Counted from the first letter of the stretch, positions 24,140 through 33,797 are shown. The stretch: 64,000 nucleotides of DNA from Saccharothrix australiensis (GCF_003634935.1 NZ_RBXO01000001.1:7465501-7529500); one strand, 5' to 3'. The notes: generated by a model from the letters alone, not told the origin. A program made the numbers and translations.

Positions 24140-25360
24140 ATGCTCGTCACCGTGAGCGGGAACCTGAGCGCAGCGGGCGTCGAGGAGACGCTGAAGGACT
24201 TCTGGGCCAGCCGGCCCAGGCGGCCCCACGACGGGCGCAAGATCGCCGGGGTGGCCGCCGGCATCGCGGAGCGGTACCGGATCGACCCGGTGGTCGTCCG
24301 GGTGGCGTTCGTGGCGATGCTGCTGTGCAACGGCGCGGGCATCCTCATCTACCTGCTGGGTTGGCTGTGGCTGGCGCAGGAGGGCGACGAGGCGTCCGCC
24401 GCGGAGGCGCTGCTCGGCCGGGGCCGCAGCTCGACCCCGGTGCCGCTGACCATCCTCCTCGGCCTCGCGCTGCTCCCCGCCACCGGCTTCTTCGTCGACG
24501 GCGGCTTCACGATGGTGGGTGGCGTGCTGCTCTCCGTCGGCGCGATCTACCTGCTGCACCGCAGCCGAGGCCCGCTCAACCGCCCGCCCGCAGCCGCTCC
24601 CGAGGTGAGCCCCGTGGACCCGACCAGACCGACCGCGACCACCGACCCGACCCCGCCGGCCTGGGACCCGCTCGGCGCGGCGCCGTTCGCGTGGGACCTG
24701 CCCGAGCCGACGCCCGCCCCGGCACCCGTCGAGCAGGCCGCCAAGCCGGCCAAGCCGCGCTCGCGGGTCGGCGGGGTGACGTTCGGGCTGTCGCTGGTCG
24801 TCCTGGCGGGCGCGCTCGTCGCGTCGTCCTACAGCCCCTGGTTCACCCCCGCGCACACCATCGGCCTCGTCGTGGCCACCCTCGGCCTCGGCCTGCTGGT
24901 CGGTGCCGTGCGGGGCGGTGGGCGCGGCCTCATCGGCCTGGTCGTGCCGCTGAGCCTGGTCGGCGTGGCGATGACCAGCTTCGACTTCGACGCGCTCGAC
25001 GGCTCGGACCGCGTCGGCGACGTGCGGGCGCGCCCCGCGGCGGTCGACCAGGTCCAGCCCCGCTACGACACCAAGGCCGGGAGCATCGACCTGGACCTGA
25101 CCGGCCTGCCCAACAGCGGCAAGGTGCAGACCCACGTCGAGGTGGGCGTGGGCAGCGTGGACGTCCGCGTGCCGGCCGACGCCGACGTGGTCGTGGACTG
25201 CCACACCGGCCTCGGTTCGGTGGAGTGCCTGGGCGTCGAGAGCAACGGGCGCGACCGCACGGAGAACGTGACCGACAACGACCGGGACGGCGAAGGCGGC
25301 CTGGAGATCGAGCTGGACATCCGGGCCGGCGTGGGAAAGGTGGTGGTGAGCCGTGGCTGA
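24140..25360 (+). CDS. PspC-domain membrane protein (EsrI-like)
   Basis: This 406-residue protein has an N-terminal PspC domain (DGRKIAGVAAGIAERYRIDPVVVRVAFVAMLLCNGAGILIYLLGWLWLA), more membrane helices, a Pro-rich linker, three further helices, and a C-terminal beta-rich domain (YDTKAGSIDLDLTGLPNSG ... VEVGVGSVDVRVPADADVVVD) of the LiaF/YvqF-like repeated-strand type. It is divergent from the PspC kinase, as EsrI is in C. glutamicum, where EsrI inhibits the two-component system. ATG 24140 is given. GTG 24152, 7 bp after CATGCT, is a credible leaderless alternative. Confidence 0.85.
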   Translation: MLVTVSGNLSAAGVEETLKDFWASRPRRPHDGRKIAGVAAGIAERYRIDPVVVRVAFVAMLLCNGAGILIYLLGWLWLAQEGDEASAAEALLGRGRSSTPVPLTILLGLALLPATGFFVDGGFTMVGGVLLSVGAIYLLHRSRGPLNRPPAAAPEVSPVDPTRPTATTDPTPPAWDPLGAAPFAWDLPEPTPAPAPVEQAAKPAKPRSRVGGVTFGLSLVVLAGALVASSYSPWFTPAHTIGLVVATLGLGLLVGAVRGGGRGLIGLVVPLSLVGVAMTSFDFDALDGSDRVGDVRARPAAVDQVQPRYDTKAGSIDLDLTGLPNSGKVQTHVEVGVGSVDVRVPADADVVVDCHTGLGSVECLGVESNGRDRTENVTDNDRDGEGGLEIELDIRAGVGKVVVSRG

Positions 25361-25556
25361 CCAGGAGATGAACGAGAAGCGGGGAATCGACGTGGTGGGC
25401 CTGGTGTTCGGGGCGGCAGCCCTGGTGGCCTCCGCCTACATGCTGTCCGACGGCGCCTCGTGGCCCGGTTTCCTGGACCTGCGGTGGGTCCTGGCGGGCG
25501 GCGCGATGGTGATCGGCCTGGGCCTGCTGGCAGGGGCGGCTCGGCGACGCCGATAA
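25353..25556 (+). CDS. Small two-helix membrane protein coupled to the EsrI-like gene
   Basis: This 67-residue protein has two hydrophobic segments (about residues 14-31, VVGLVFGAAALVASAYML, and 43-62, WVLAGGAMVIGLGLLAGAA) and a basic tail (ARRRR). Its GTG start overlaps the end of the preceding gene by 8 bp, so it is translated from the same mRNA. The overlap and shared topology suggest a partner of the stress system. No family recognised. A strong terminator follows. Confidence 0.72.
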   Translation: MADQEMNEKRGIDVVGLVFGAAALVASAYMLSDGASWPGFLDLRWVLAGGAMVIGLGLLAGAARRRR

Positions 25557-25579
25557 CCACCGACGCGACCACTGGGGGA

Positions 25580-25621
25580 CCGGAAGGGCCATCTCCGCAC
25601 CGACGGAGACGGCCCTTCCGG
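25580..25621 (+). terminator. Terminator after the EsrI-like operon
   Basis: CCGGAAGGGCC/GGCCCTTCCGG (11 bp) and TCTCCG/CGGAGA (6 bp) form one long stem with a single A-C mismatch and a 6-nt loop. Confidence 0.85.
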
Positions 25622-25754
25622 CGTCCTCGCGCCCTCCGCCCTGCTCGCGCCGCACCGACCCGGACCCACGGCCGAGCGGACTTCCCGGTGGTGGGGTTCC
25701 CGCCGGGGTGAGACCCGCGGGCCTGTCCGGTGTGGACGGTCGGCCTTGGCCGGT

Positions 25755-26321
25755 TCAGTCGGCGGCGCGGACGAAACGTGTGACCGCGGTGACGATCGAG
25801 GCGCGGTGGTCGGCGATTCGCCGGGGGTCGGCGGGGTCCGAGCCGTCCGCGCGCAGCAGCCCGGTCGGCGTGAGGTACCACGCCTGGGCGATGGCGTAGA
25901 TGAAGACCAGTAGGTCGACTGCTGTCAGCGGGGCGCTGTCGACGCTTGACACCGTCGTGGTCTTGGAGACGTAGCTCTCCATCGGCTCGGCGGCGGCTTC
26001 CGGGCGTTCGAGGCGGGCCCACATGGTGATGCGCAGGGCCGAGGGCTCGCGACGGTGGTAGTCGAACAACTCCCCCGCCCATGCGGGCAGGTCGTCGGCC
26101 CTCGGGGGCACCGCGGCCGCCATCGACTGGACCGCGCTGGTGACAGCGGCGTCGAAGAGGCCGTCCTTGCCGCTGAAGTAGGCGTAGATCATCCGCACGT
26201 TGGTCCCCGCCTCGCGCGCGATCCGATCAACGCGTCCACCCGCGTAGCCGTGCTCGGCGAACTCGGCCGTGGCGGCGCGCAGGATGCGCGCCTTGGTGGC
26301 GTGGGCGTCGCGCGGGGACAT
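25755..26321 (-). CDS. TetR-family transcriptional regulator
   Basis: This 188-residue repressor has the TetR DNA-binding region (KARILRAATAEFAEHGYAGGRVDRIAREAGTNVRMIYAYFSGKDGLFDAAV) and a TetR_C-like ligand domain (LRITMWARLERPEA). It is divergent from the deazaflavin-oxidoreductase-like gene at 26415, with a consensus promoter and an AT-rich dyad between them, so it probably represses both. The ligand is unknown. Confidence 0.9.
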   Translation of the reverse strand: MSPRDAHATKARILRAATAEFAEHGYAGGRVDRIAREAGTNVRMIYAYFSGKDGLFDAAVTSAVQSMAAAVPPRADDLPAWAGELFDYHRREPSALRITMWARLERPEAAAEPMESYVSKTTTVSSVDSAPLTAVDLLVFIYAIAQAWYLTPTGLLRADGSDPADPRRIADHRASIVTAVTRFVRAAD

Positions 26322-26348
26322 GCGGCCTCCTGGCGGTGCGGGCGTCCT

Positions 26349-26399
26349 TTGACAAGGGCTTGGTCCCGCCCTAGTGTAAAGTAAATCAGTACTTACTTA
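26349..26399 (+). promoter_or_regulatory. Consensus promoter with overlapping TetR operator
   Basis: TTGACA (26349-26354), a 17-bp spacer and TAGTGT (26372-26377) form a near-perfect housekeeping promoter. Immediately downstream, AAGTAAATCAGTACTT (26379-26394, arms AAGTA/TACTT) followed by ACTTACTT is an AT-rich dyad placed over the transcription start, as expected for a TetR-type repressor site. Confidence 0.7.
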
Positions 26400-26414
26400 C
26401 TTGGAGGGCCCGCG

Positions 26415-26840
26415 ATGGACGCGGAGATCCGAAAGGCGTTGGCGATCACGCCGGCGTCACGGTCACGGGACCGCACGATCGACATCACGACGACCGGGGC
26501 CCGGACCGGGCGGCCCAGGCGGATCGAGGTCTGGTTCTACCGGGTCGACGGGCAGGTCTACCTCAGCACCTCACCCGCGAAGCGCGGCTGGTACGCCAAC
26601 ATCCTGCGCACCCCGCGGTTCACCTTCCACCTCAAGAACGGAGTGCGCGCGGACCTCCCGGCGATCGGGACGCCGGTGCACGACCCGCGGCTCCGCGAGC
26701 ACGTGTTCAGCGCGATCATCTCCGACCTGAACCAGCCCTGGAACCCAGCGGGCATCCGGCAGCCGGTCGAACCGCTCGAACAGTGGATGACCGGCAGCCC
26801 GCTCGTCCGGGTCGACTTCGTCGACGGCGCTGCCGGCTGA
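26415..26840 (+). CDS. Nitroreductase/deazaflavin (F420)-dependent oxidoreductase family protein
   Basis: This 141-residue split-beta-barrel protein of the Ddn/DUF385 type carries DITTTGARTGRPRRIEVWFYRVDGQVYL, the family signature for phosphate contacts of F420 or a flavin, and GWYANILRTPRFTFHLKNG. Members reduce quinones, nitro compounds or other hydrophobic electrophiles with F420H2; which cofactor this one uses is not visible. It lies under the TetR-controlled promoter with GGAGG ahead of the ATG. Confidence 0.85.
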   Translation: MDAEIRKALAITPASRSRDRTIDITTTGARTGRPRRIEVWFYRVDGQVYLSTSPAKRGWYANILRTPRFTFHLKNGVRADLPAIGTPVHDPRLREHVFSAIISDLNQPWNPAGIRQPVEPLEQWMTGSPLVRVDFVDGAAG

Positions 26841-26933
26841 CCGCGCCGCGTCATCCACGCCACCAGAGATGAACACATGCCGACTTGGCAGTGACACAGC
26901 ACCACTGCGGTCGAACAAGAACGGAAAGACGCG

Positions 26934-27425
26934 ATGACCAATTCGCCCCAGGTCGACCTCATCTTCGCCTACCGGGTCGTCGCCGGCCGAGAAGCGCTCT
27001 TCGAGCAGTACCTGGAAACCGTGCTGCCGCTGACGGAGGCCGAGGAGCCCTACGTCCTGGAGTACCACCTCTTCCGCCGGGAAGACGGCATCATCCTCCA
27101 GCATGAGCGCTACGCCGACGAGCAGGCCATCCGCGACCACTTGCGCGTCACGGCCGCGGGGCAGGAGCTCTGGGGCGACGCGACGGAACTGCTCGACATC
27201 CGGGTGGTCGGCCCTGTCAGCGACGCCTTCCTCAGCGAGTTCGCAATCCCGGCCTCGGCGCGTTTCGCGCGCTTCCGCTCGATCTCCCGACCGCAGCACC
27301 ACGTCCCCGGACCGGCCACGACGACGGGCTCGCCGCACACCCCGAGGCGATCACCGCTGAGGACGTCGAGCACCGGGAACCCGACACCGTGCACGCCGAG
27401 CGCCTCGACGTACCGGTCTTGGTGA
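26934..27425 (+). CDS. Antibiotic-biosynthesis-monooxygenase (ABM) domain protein, altered C-terminus
   Basis: The first ~105 of 163 residues look like a dimeric alpha-beta-barrel ABM protein (VDLIFAYRVVAGREALFEQYLETVLPLTEAEEPYVLEYHLFRREDG ... LQHERYADEQAIRDHLR). Such proteins act as cofactor-free quinone-forming monooxygenases or as degradative and heme-related enzymes. The last ~50 residues are Pro/Ser/Thr-rich and read through, out of frame, a hydrolase relic (27314-27565), so the C-terminus is probably an accident of a deletion junction. It likely shares a transcript with the 26415 gene. Confidence 0.7.
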   Translation: MTNSPQVDLIFAYRVVAGREALFEQYLETVLPLTEAEEPYVLEYHLFRREDGIILQHERYADEQAIRDHLRVTAAGQELWGDATELLDIRVVGPVSDAFLSEFAIPASARFARFRSISRPQHHVPGPATTTGSPHTPRRSPLRTSSTGNPTPCTPSASTYRSW

Positions 27426-27565
27426 TCGGCGGGGAGACGACCTTCGCCCGGATCTGCCGGGGATCGCGGCTTCGCTGACCGCTGCCGGTGCCCGCGATGT
27501 CCGCACGGCCGTGGTCGGGGGATCGGGCCATTGGCCGGAAGAGGAACAACGCGGCAGAGGAACAA
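27314..27565 (+). pseudogene. C-terminal relic of an alpha/beta-hydrolase, frameshifted
   Basis: One frame (27314-27478) reads GHDDGLAAHPEAITAEDVEH ... ERLDVPVLVIGGE, the lid and strand-7 region of an epoxide-hydrolase-like protein. After a frameshift near 27448 a second frame (from 27451) gives DLPGIAASLTAAGARDVRTA followed by GGSGHWPEEEQ, the segment with the catalytic His. N-terminus and nucleophile are absent. The relic follows the ABM gene and ends in a 16-bp tandem duplication (about 27541-27575). Confidence 0.65.
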
Positions 27566-27575
27566 CGCGGCAGAG
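27541..27575. repeat. 16-bp tandem duplication
   Basis: AGGAACAACGCGGCAG occurs twice head to tail at the end of the hydrolase relic. Confidence 0.75.
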
Positions 27576-27665
27576 GAGCGAACCGCCGGGACCGAAGAAC
27601 TTCCGTGCGGATTCTCGCCGGAAGAAAAGAGTCCTCGCCGGACGGGCAGGCCACCGAGGATGGGG

Positions 27666-27715
27666 GCAAAGCTTCTTCGAAGCTTTGCAAGCTTTCACGC
27701 TGCGCGTGAAAGCTT
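27666..27715. repeat. Two adjacent perfect hairpins
   Basis: GCAAAGCTT/AAGCTTTGC (27666-27674, 27680-27688, loop CTTCG) is followed with no gap by AAGCTTTCACGC/GCGTGAAAGCTT (27689-27700, 27704-27715, loop TGC). They share the AAGCTTT core. They could serve as terminators for the ABM transcript. Confidence 0.75.
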
Positions 27716-27716
27716 T

Positions 27717-27852
27717 GGCTGCGTGTCATCCCCGTACGGCCTGTCAAAGACCACCACACTCGTCAGAGGGGCGCAAGCGGTGAAGCGTGCTTGCGCCCCT
27801 CTGACGAGCGCGGTTGCCCTGCGGGCAGGCCGTACGGGGATGACACGCAGCC
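27717..27852. repeat. 136-bp nested palindrome downstream of guaA
   Basis: The outer arms, 27 bp each, are perfect (27717-27743 and 27826-27852, beginning GGCTGCGTGTCATCCCC). Inside them lies a perfect 20-bp pair (27759-27778 and 27789-27808, CTCGTCAGAGGGGCGCAAGC) with a 10-nt loop. The two 15-17-nt internal segments between the pairs are unrelated. It sits between the ABM/hydrolase-relic transcript and the convergent guaA end. Confidence 0.85.
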
Positions 27853-27916
27853 CGACCGAGGTGTGCCCAGGGGGTGGGCCGGTTCGGGTGCGTGGGTCAG
27901 CGTGTCCGGTTGGGGG

Positions 27917-29485
<1,569 letters not shown>

Positions 29486-29519
29486 CGTCTCAGACCTGCA
29501 CCGGATGCTCAGAACGGCC

Positions 29520-29525
29520 TAGGTT
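29520..29525 (+). promoter_or_regulatory. -10 element for a leaderless aldehyde dehydrogenase start
   Basis: TAGGTT lies 7 bp before ATG 29533, with no ribosome-binding site between. It decides the start against an in-frame GTG three codons earlier. Confidence 0.45.
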
Positions 29526-29532
29526 GTGGCGT

Positions 29533-30978
29533 ATGGACGCGATTACCCCGCAGCCACGGCCCTGCTGGATCGCCGGTCGACCGGAGCAGGGCGCGCAGGC
29601 CACCACCGTCTACCACCCCTTCGACGGCACCGAGGTCGCCTCGGTCGCCGTGCCCGGCCCTGACCAGGTGGAACGGGCGGTGGCGGCGGCGGCCTCGGTG
29701 GCCAGGGAGTTCCGCCGCACACCGGCGCACGTGCGCGCGGCGGCGCTGCTGCGGGTGTCGCAGGCGCTCACCGAGCGGGCCGAGGAGATCGCCGAGACGA
29801 TCACCGCCGAGAACGGCAAACCGCTCAAGTGGGCGAACGTCGAGGTCACCCGCGCGGTGAACACGTTCCGGTTCGCCGCCGAGGAGGCGCGGCGGTTCAC
29901 CGGCGACCTCCAGCGGCTGGACACCGACCCCACCGGCGAGGGCAGGCTGGCGCTGGTGCGCCGCGTGCCGCGCGGGCCGGTGCTGGCCGTCGCGCCGTTC
30001 AACTTCCCGCTGAACCTGGTGGCGCACAAGGTCGCGCCGGCGCTGGCGGTGGGCGCGCCGGTGGTCGTGAAGCCCGCGTCGGCGACGCCGCTGTCCGCGC
30101 TGCTGCTCGGCGAGCTGCTGGCCGGGACGGACCTGCCCGAGGGCGCGTTCTCGGTGCTGCCGGTGCGCGGGTCGGACATGAAGGCGCTGGTGACCGACGA
30201 GCGGCTGCCGGTCATCTCGTTCACCGGTTCGACGGCGGTCGGGTGGTCGCTGGCCGAGGCCGCGCCGCGCAAGCACGTGGTGATGGAGCTGGGGTCGAAC
30301 AGCGCGGCGATCGTGTGCGCGGACTGGCCGGACCTGGACCAGGCGGCCTCGCGGATCGCCACGTTCGGCAACTACCAGGCGGGCCAGTCGTGCATCGCGG
30401 TCCAGCGGGTGCTGGTGCACCGGGACGTCGCGGACGAGTTCGTGCCCAAGCTGGTGGCCGCGGTGCGGTCGCTGCGGACCGGCGACCCGCACGACCCGGA
30501 GGTCGAGGTCGGGCCGCTGATCGACGAGGACAACGCGCGGCGGGTCGAGGAGTGGGTCGCCGAGGCGGTGTCCGGCGGCGCGACGCTGCACGTCGGCGGC
30601 GGGCGGTCGGGGACGTCGGTCGAGCCGACGGTCGTGCAGGACGTGCCCGCGTCGGCTCGGCTGTGGCGCCAGGAGGTGTTCGGCCCGGTGCTGGCGGTGT
30701 CCGTGGTGGACTCGGTCGGCGAGGCGTTCGAGCAGGCCAACGCCACCGAGTACGGCTTGCAGGCCGGGGTGTTCACGCGGGACCTGGCGGTGGCGTTCGA
30801 GGCGGCGGCCGAGCTGGAGGTGGGTGGCGTGATCATCGGCGACGTGCCGTCCTACCGGGCCGACCAGATGCCGTACGGCGGGGTGAAGGGCTCCGGGAAG
30901 GGGCGCGAGGGCGTGCGGTCGGCGATGGAGGACTTCACCGAGGAGCGGACGATGGTGCTGACCGGCGTCACCCTGTGA
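29533..30978 (+). CDS. NAD(P)-dependent aldehyde dehydrogenase
   Basis: This 481-residue ALDH-superfamily enzyme oxidises an aldehyde to its acid. Seen: AVAPFNFPLNLVAHKVAPALAVG with the catalytic Asn in FNFP, VVKPASATPLSALLL, SFTGSTAVGWSL (cofactor loop), MELGSNSAAIV (general-base Glu), YQAGQSCIAVQRV (nucleophile Cys), and QEVFGPVLAV. The substrate cannot be told; the FNFPLN and QSCIAVQRV types occur in glyceraldehyde-3-phosphate, lactaldehyde and succinic-semialdehyde groups. It is divergent from guaA. Confidence 0.92.
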   Translation: MDAITPQPRPCWIAGRPEQGAQATTVYHPFDGTEVASVAVPGPDQVERAVAAAASVAREFRRTPAHVRAAALLRVSQALTERAEEIAETITAENGKPLKWANVEVTRAVNTFRFAAEEARRFTGDLQRLDTDPTGEGRLALVRRVPRGPVLAVAPFNFPLNLVAHKVAPALAVGAPVVVKPASATPLSALLLGELLAGTDLPEGAFSVLPVRGSDMKALVTDERLPVISFTGSTAVGWSLAEAAPRKHVVMELGSNSAAIVCADWPDLDQAASRIATFGNYQAGQSCIAVQRVLVHRDVADEFVPKLVAAVRSLRTGDPHDPEVEVGPLIDEDNARRVEEWVAEAVSGGATLHVGGGRSGTSVEPTVVQDVPASARLWRQEVFGPVLAVSVVDSVGEAFEQANATEYGLQAGVFTRDLAVAFEAAAELEVGGVIIGDVPSYRADQMPYGGVKGSGKGREGVRSAMEDFTEERTMVLTGVTL

Positions 30979-31365
30979 CGGTCGCGCCCCGCGGGAACGT
31001 CTCCGGGGTGCCCGCGCTCTACAACGCCGCCGAGTTCGGCCCGCGCGGGTTCGGGCTCGGCGTGCGGCAGGACCTCGCGGGCACCGGCGTGGGCGTGTCG
31101 CTGCGTGCGGGACGCCGGGATGCTCGCCGACGCGGGCGTGACGCCGCCCGGCCGGAGTCGGCACCGCGTCACCGGAGGACGTCGCGGCGGCCGTGCTCGA
31201 CGCGGTCGAGCGGGACCGGGCGGAGGCGAACGCCGCTTCGGCCGTGCTGCGGGCGGTGAGCGCCGTCGGCAGCGCGTTCCCCGGATCGCGGCCGGGTCGC
31301 AGCGGCGGTTCGCGGCCGACGACGTGCCGGCGCGGCTGTCCACCGCGAACCGGGACAAGCGCTGA
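30975..31365 (+). pseudogene. Decayed short-chain dehydrogenase (SDR)
   Basis: Three frames together give the C-terminal half of an SDR: PALYNAAEFGPRGFGLGVRQ then DLAGTGVGVSL in one frame (active-site YxxxK region, with Lys replaced by Glu), RDAGMLADAGVTPPG in a second, PEDVAAAVLDAVERDRAEA in a third, and AAGSQRRFAADDVPARLSTA to NRDKR-stop back in the second. The N-terminal NAD-binding half is missing. At least three frameshifts and loss of the start make it non-functional. Confidence 0.8.
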
Positions 31366-31388
31366 CCGGTGGCCGTGAGCCGCGCGGT

Positions 31389-32717
31389 TCAGGGTGGTGG
31401 CGCGGTGCGCGGCGGCGCGTCCGCGGTGAAGCCCTTGGCGCGCCGGAGGGCGGCGGTCAGGTCGGTGCCGACGGCGGCCAGGTGGCCGTCCGGGCGGATC
31501 AGGGCCCCGTCCACCACGGTGAACCCGGGGCCCGCCCGCGCGCCGTCGGCGGCGAGCGCCCCGGTGCAGCCGGGGCTGGTGAGCGGCGAGTCGCGGTAGG
31601 CGAACGGCTCGAACATCCGCCCCGAGTCGATCCGCGCGGTGTCGCCGGTCGACAGGACCTCGTGGCGACGCGCGCGTTCGGCGTCCGTGCGCGGCACCAG
31701 GAACCGCATGGTCTCGCCGGTGACGCGCAGGTTCTCGTCGGCCGCCGCGCCGCGCTCCTGCTCGTACGACGGGAGGAGCGCGGGACCGGCCTCGCCCGCG
31801 CGGTCCAGCGCGACCTTCCACGCGGCGTTGTCCGCGTCGCAGATGCCCGAGTTCAGGCCACGCGCGCCGAACGGGCTCATCACGTGCGCGGCGTCGCCGA
31901 CCAGCAGCACCCGGCCGACGCGGAACCGCGTGGCGCGGCGCTGGTGGAACCGGTAGGTCGACCGCCACCGCACCTCGTACGGCCGGGATCCGGTGATCGC
32001 CCGGATGTGCTCGTCGGTCAGCCGGAAGCCCTCCGGCACCTGCCAGTCGACCCGGTACACGCCGTGCGGCTGCGGGTGCAGCAGCACCTGCCGGCCGGGG
32101 TGCCAGGCGGGGTCGAAGTAGAACAGCCGCTCCGGTTCCCGGTGGCCCAGGTCGACGGCGATGTCCGCGATGACGAACAGGTCCTCGAAGGAGTGGCCCT
32201 CGAACCCGATGCCGAGCAGGTCGCGGACGGTGGACTTGACGCCGTCGGCCGCCAGGCAGTGCGTGCCCTCGAACGCGACCCGCCGCCCGGCGGCGTCCTC
32301 CGCGGTGACGGTGACGGTGTCGCCCTGCCGGAGGTCGACGACCCGGTGCCCGTACCGGAGTCCGATCAGCGGCTCGGCGCGGACGCGGTCCTCCAGGATG
32401 CGCTCCACGTCGGTCTGCGGTGTGTTGACGAACGGCGGGAACCCCTGCCGCCGGGGCAGTTCCACGGTCAGCAGCTCGCGGTCGCGGAAGAACGTGCGGC
32501 CCCGGTACCAGGTGATCCCGGCGTCCACGACGGCCTGGCCCGCGCCGACGCGCTCCAGGACGTCGAGCACGTCGTGCTGGACGCAGATCGCCCGGCTGCC
32601 GACGGCGGCGCGCCCCTCGGCCGCCTCCAGGAGCACGCTCGGCACGCCGGCGCGGGCCAGCAGCAGCGCGGCCGTCATGCCGACCGGACCCGCGCCCACC
32701 ACCAGCACCGGGATCAC
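31389..32717 (-). CDS. FAD-dependent aromatic monooxygenase (PHBH/MhpA-type)
   Basis: This 442-residue flavoprotein hydroxylase has VLVVGAGPVGMTAALLLARAG (FAD-binding GxGxxG), CLAADGVKSTVRDLLGI (DG motif) and VLLVGDAAHVMSPFGARGLN (GD motif), then NSGICDADNAAWKVAL. Relatives hydroxylate phenols or 3-(3-hydroxyphenyl)propionate with NAD(P)H. The GTG start overlaps the upstream gene's TGA by four bases (GTGA), so the two are co-translated. Its C-terminus is short compared with three-domain phenol hydroxylases; the thioredoxin-like third domain is mostly absent. Confidence 0.88.
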   Translation of the reverse strand: MIPVLVVGAGPVGMTAALLLARAGVPSVLLEAAEGRAAVGSRAICVQHDVLDVLERVGAGQAVVDAGITWYRGRTFFRDRELLTVELPRRQGFPPFVNTPQTDVERILEDRVRAEPLIGLRYGHRVVDLRQGDTVTVTAEDAAGRRVAFEGTHCLAADGVKSTVRDLLGIGFEGHSFEDLFVIADIAVDLGHREPERLFYFDPAWHPGRQVLLHPQPHGVYRVDWQVPEGFRLTDEHIRAITGSRPYEVRWRSTYRFHQRRATRFRVGRVLLVGDAAHVMSPFGARGLNSGICDADNAAWKVALDRAGEAGPALLPSYEQERGAAADENLRVTGETMRFLVPRTDAERARRHEVLSTGDTARIDSGRMFEPFAYRDSPLTSPGCTGALAADGARAGPGFTVVDGALIRPDGHLAAVGTDLTAALRRAKGFTADAPPRTAPPP

Positions 32718-33673
32718 CGCAGCGCCGCCCACACCTCGCGATCCCGCTCCGCGGTCCAGACGCGCGGCCAGTCGACGCCCTCGCACTCGTCCCAGTACCG
32801 CTGCACGTCGAACGGCAGGCAGTGCTCGAAGATCGGCCACCGCCCGTACCTCGGCGCGAGCGCCCGGTGCGCGGCGGTGAACGCCTCGGCCACCGTGCCG
32901 CCGCGCCGGTGCACGGCCCCGACCGCGCGCCGCAGCTCGTCCAGGAAGTGGCGGGACTGCGCGATCGCCGCGTCCACCTCGGCCTTGCCGCGGGCCACCG
33001 CGCCGCGCCCGCCGACCAGCACCTCCGCGCCCAGCGCGGCGACGTTGTCCAGGGTGGACGTCGCCCAGTCGTCGTGGAACGCGTCCCCGGTGTACAGCGC
33101 GGCCCGCGACTCCACGAGGTCGCCCGCGAACAGGACGCGCCGGCTCGGCAGCCACGCCACGATGTCGCCCGCCGTGTGCCCGCGCCCGCAGTACCGCAGT
33201 TCGAGGTCGCCGCGGTCGCCGCCGAGCGGGATGGTGAGCCGGTCGGAGAACGTGAGCGTGGGCCACGTCAGGCCGGGGATCGAGCCGGGTTCCTCGAACA
33301 GGCGCGGCATCCGGCCGTACTCGCTGGCCCAGTCCTCCTCGCCGCGCTCGGCGATGAGCGCCCGCGTCCGCTCGTGCGCGACCACCTGCTCCGCGCCGAA
33401 CGCACTGGCGCCCAGCGTCCGCACGGCGTGGTAGTGGCTCAGCACCAGGTACCGCACGGGTTTGTCGGTGCGCTCGCGGAGCATTCGCAGCCAGCGCCGG
33501 GCGGCCACGGGCGTGGCCCTGGCCTCGACGCAGACCAGGAAGTCCTCACCCTCGATCGCGCCCACGTTCGGGTCGCCTTCGGCGGTGAGGGCGTAGACGC
33601 CTTCGGCGAGTTCGACGAACTCCTCGTCCTTGGGCGCGAGGTCGGCACTGGACGCGAACGGCTTCGTTGCCAC
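32714..33673 (-). CDS. Metallo-beta-lactamase-fold hydrolase
   Basis: This 319-residue MBL-fold protein is translationally coupled to the monooxygenase. Metal motifs: YLVLSHYHAVRTLGASAFGA, where the usual HxHxDH is reduced to HxH, then YCGRGHTAGD (His), VLFAGDLVE (Asp). The HYHAVR...GASAF form recurs in SoxH/quinoprotein-relay-like MBL proteins, so the missing Asp-His is probably a subfamily trait. The partner monooxygenase suggests hydrolysis of an oxidised aromatic or lactone. GTG 33673, 7 bp after TATGGT, is taken as a leaderless start. Confidence 0.8.
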   Translation of the reverse strand: MATKPFASSADLAPKDEEFVELAEGVYALTAEGDPNVGAIEGEDFLVCVEARATPVAARRWLRMLRERTDKPVRYLVLSHYHAVRTLGASAFGAEQVVAHERTRALIAERGEEDWASEYGRMPRLFEEPGSIPGLTWPTLTFSDRLTIPLGGDRGDLELRYCGRGHTAGDIVAWLPSRRVLFAGDLVESRAALYTGDAFHDDWATSTLDNVAALGAEVLVGGRGAVARGKAEVDAAIAQSRHFLDELRRAVGAVHRRGGTVAEAFTAAHRALAPRYGRWPIFEHCLPFDVQRYWDECEGVDWPRVWTAERDREVWAALR

Positions 33674-33797
33674 GCCTCCCACCATAGGACCGGCGCGGCG
33701 ACCGCCACGAGCCTTCTCCCGGCGGCACTTCAGGCGACCGCACCTCCCACGGCACCGCGAAGCCCGCGCCGCGCACGCCACCGCTCGGCCCCGCCGC

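Noticed and set aside
10052-27425. Defence island or phage-resistance system in the accessory segment
   Set aside because: Kinases, membrane proteins and regulators are all explained by signalling and stress families. No nuclease, methylase, reverse transcriptase or CBASS/Thoeris-type enzyme was seen.
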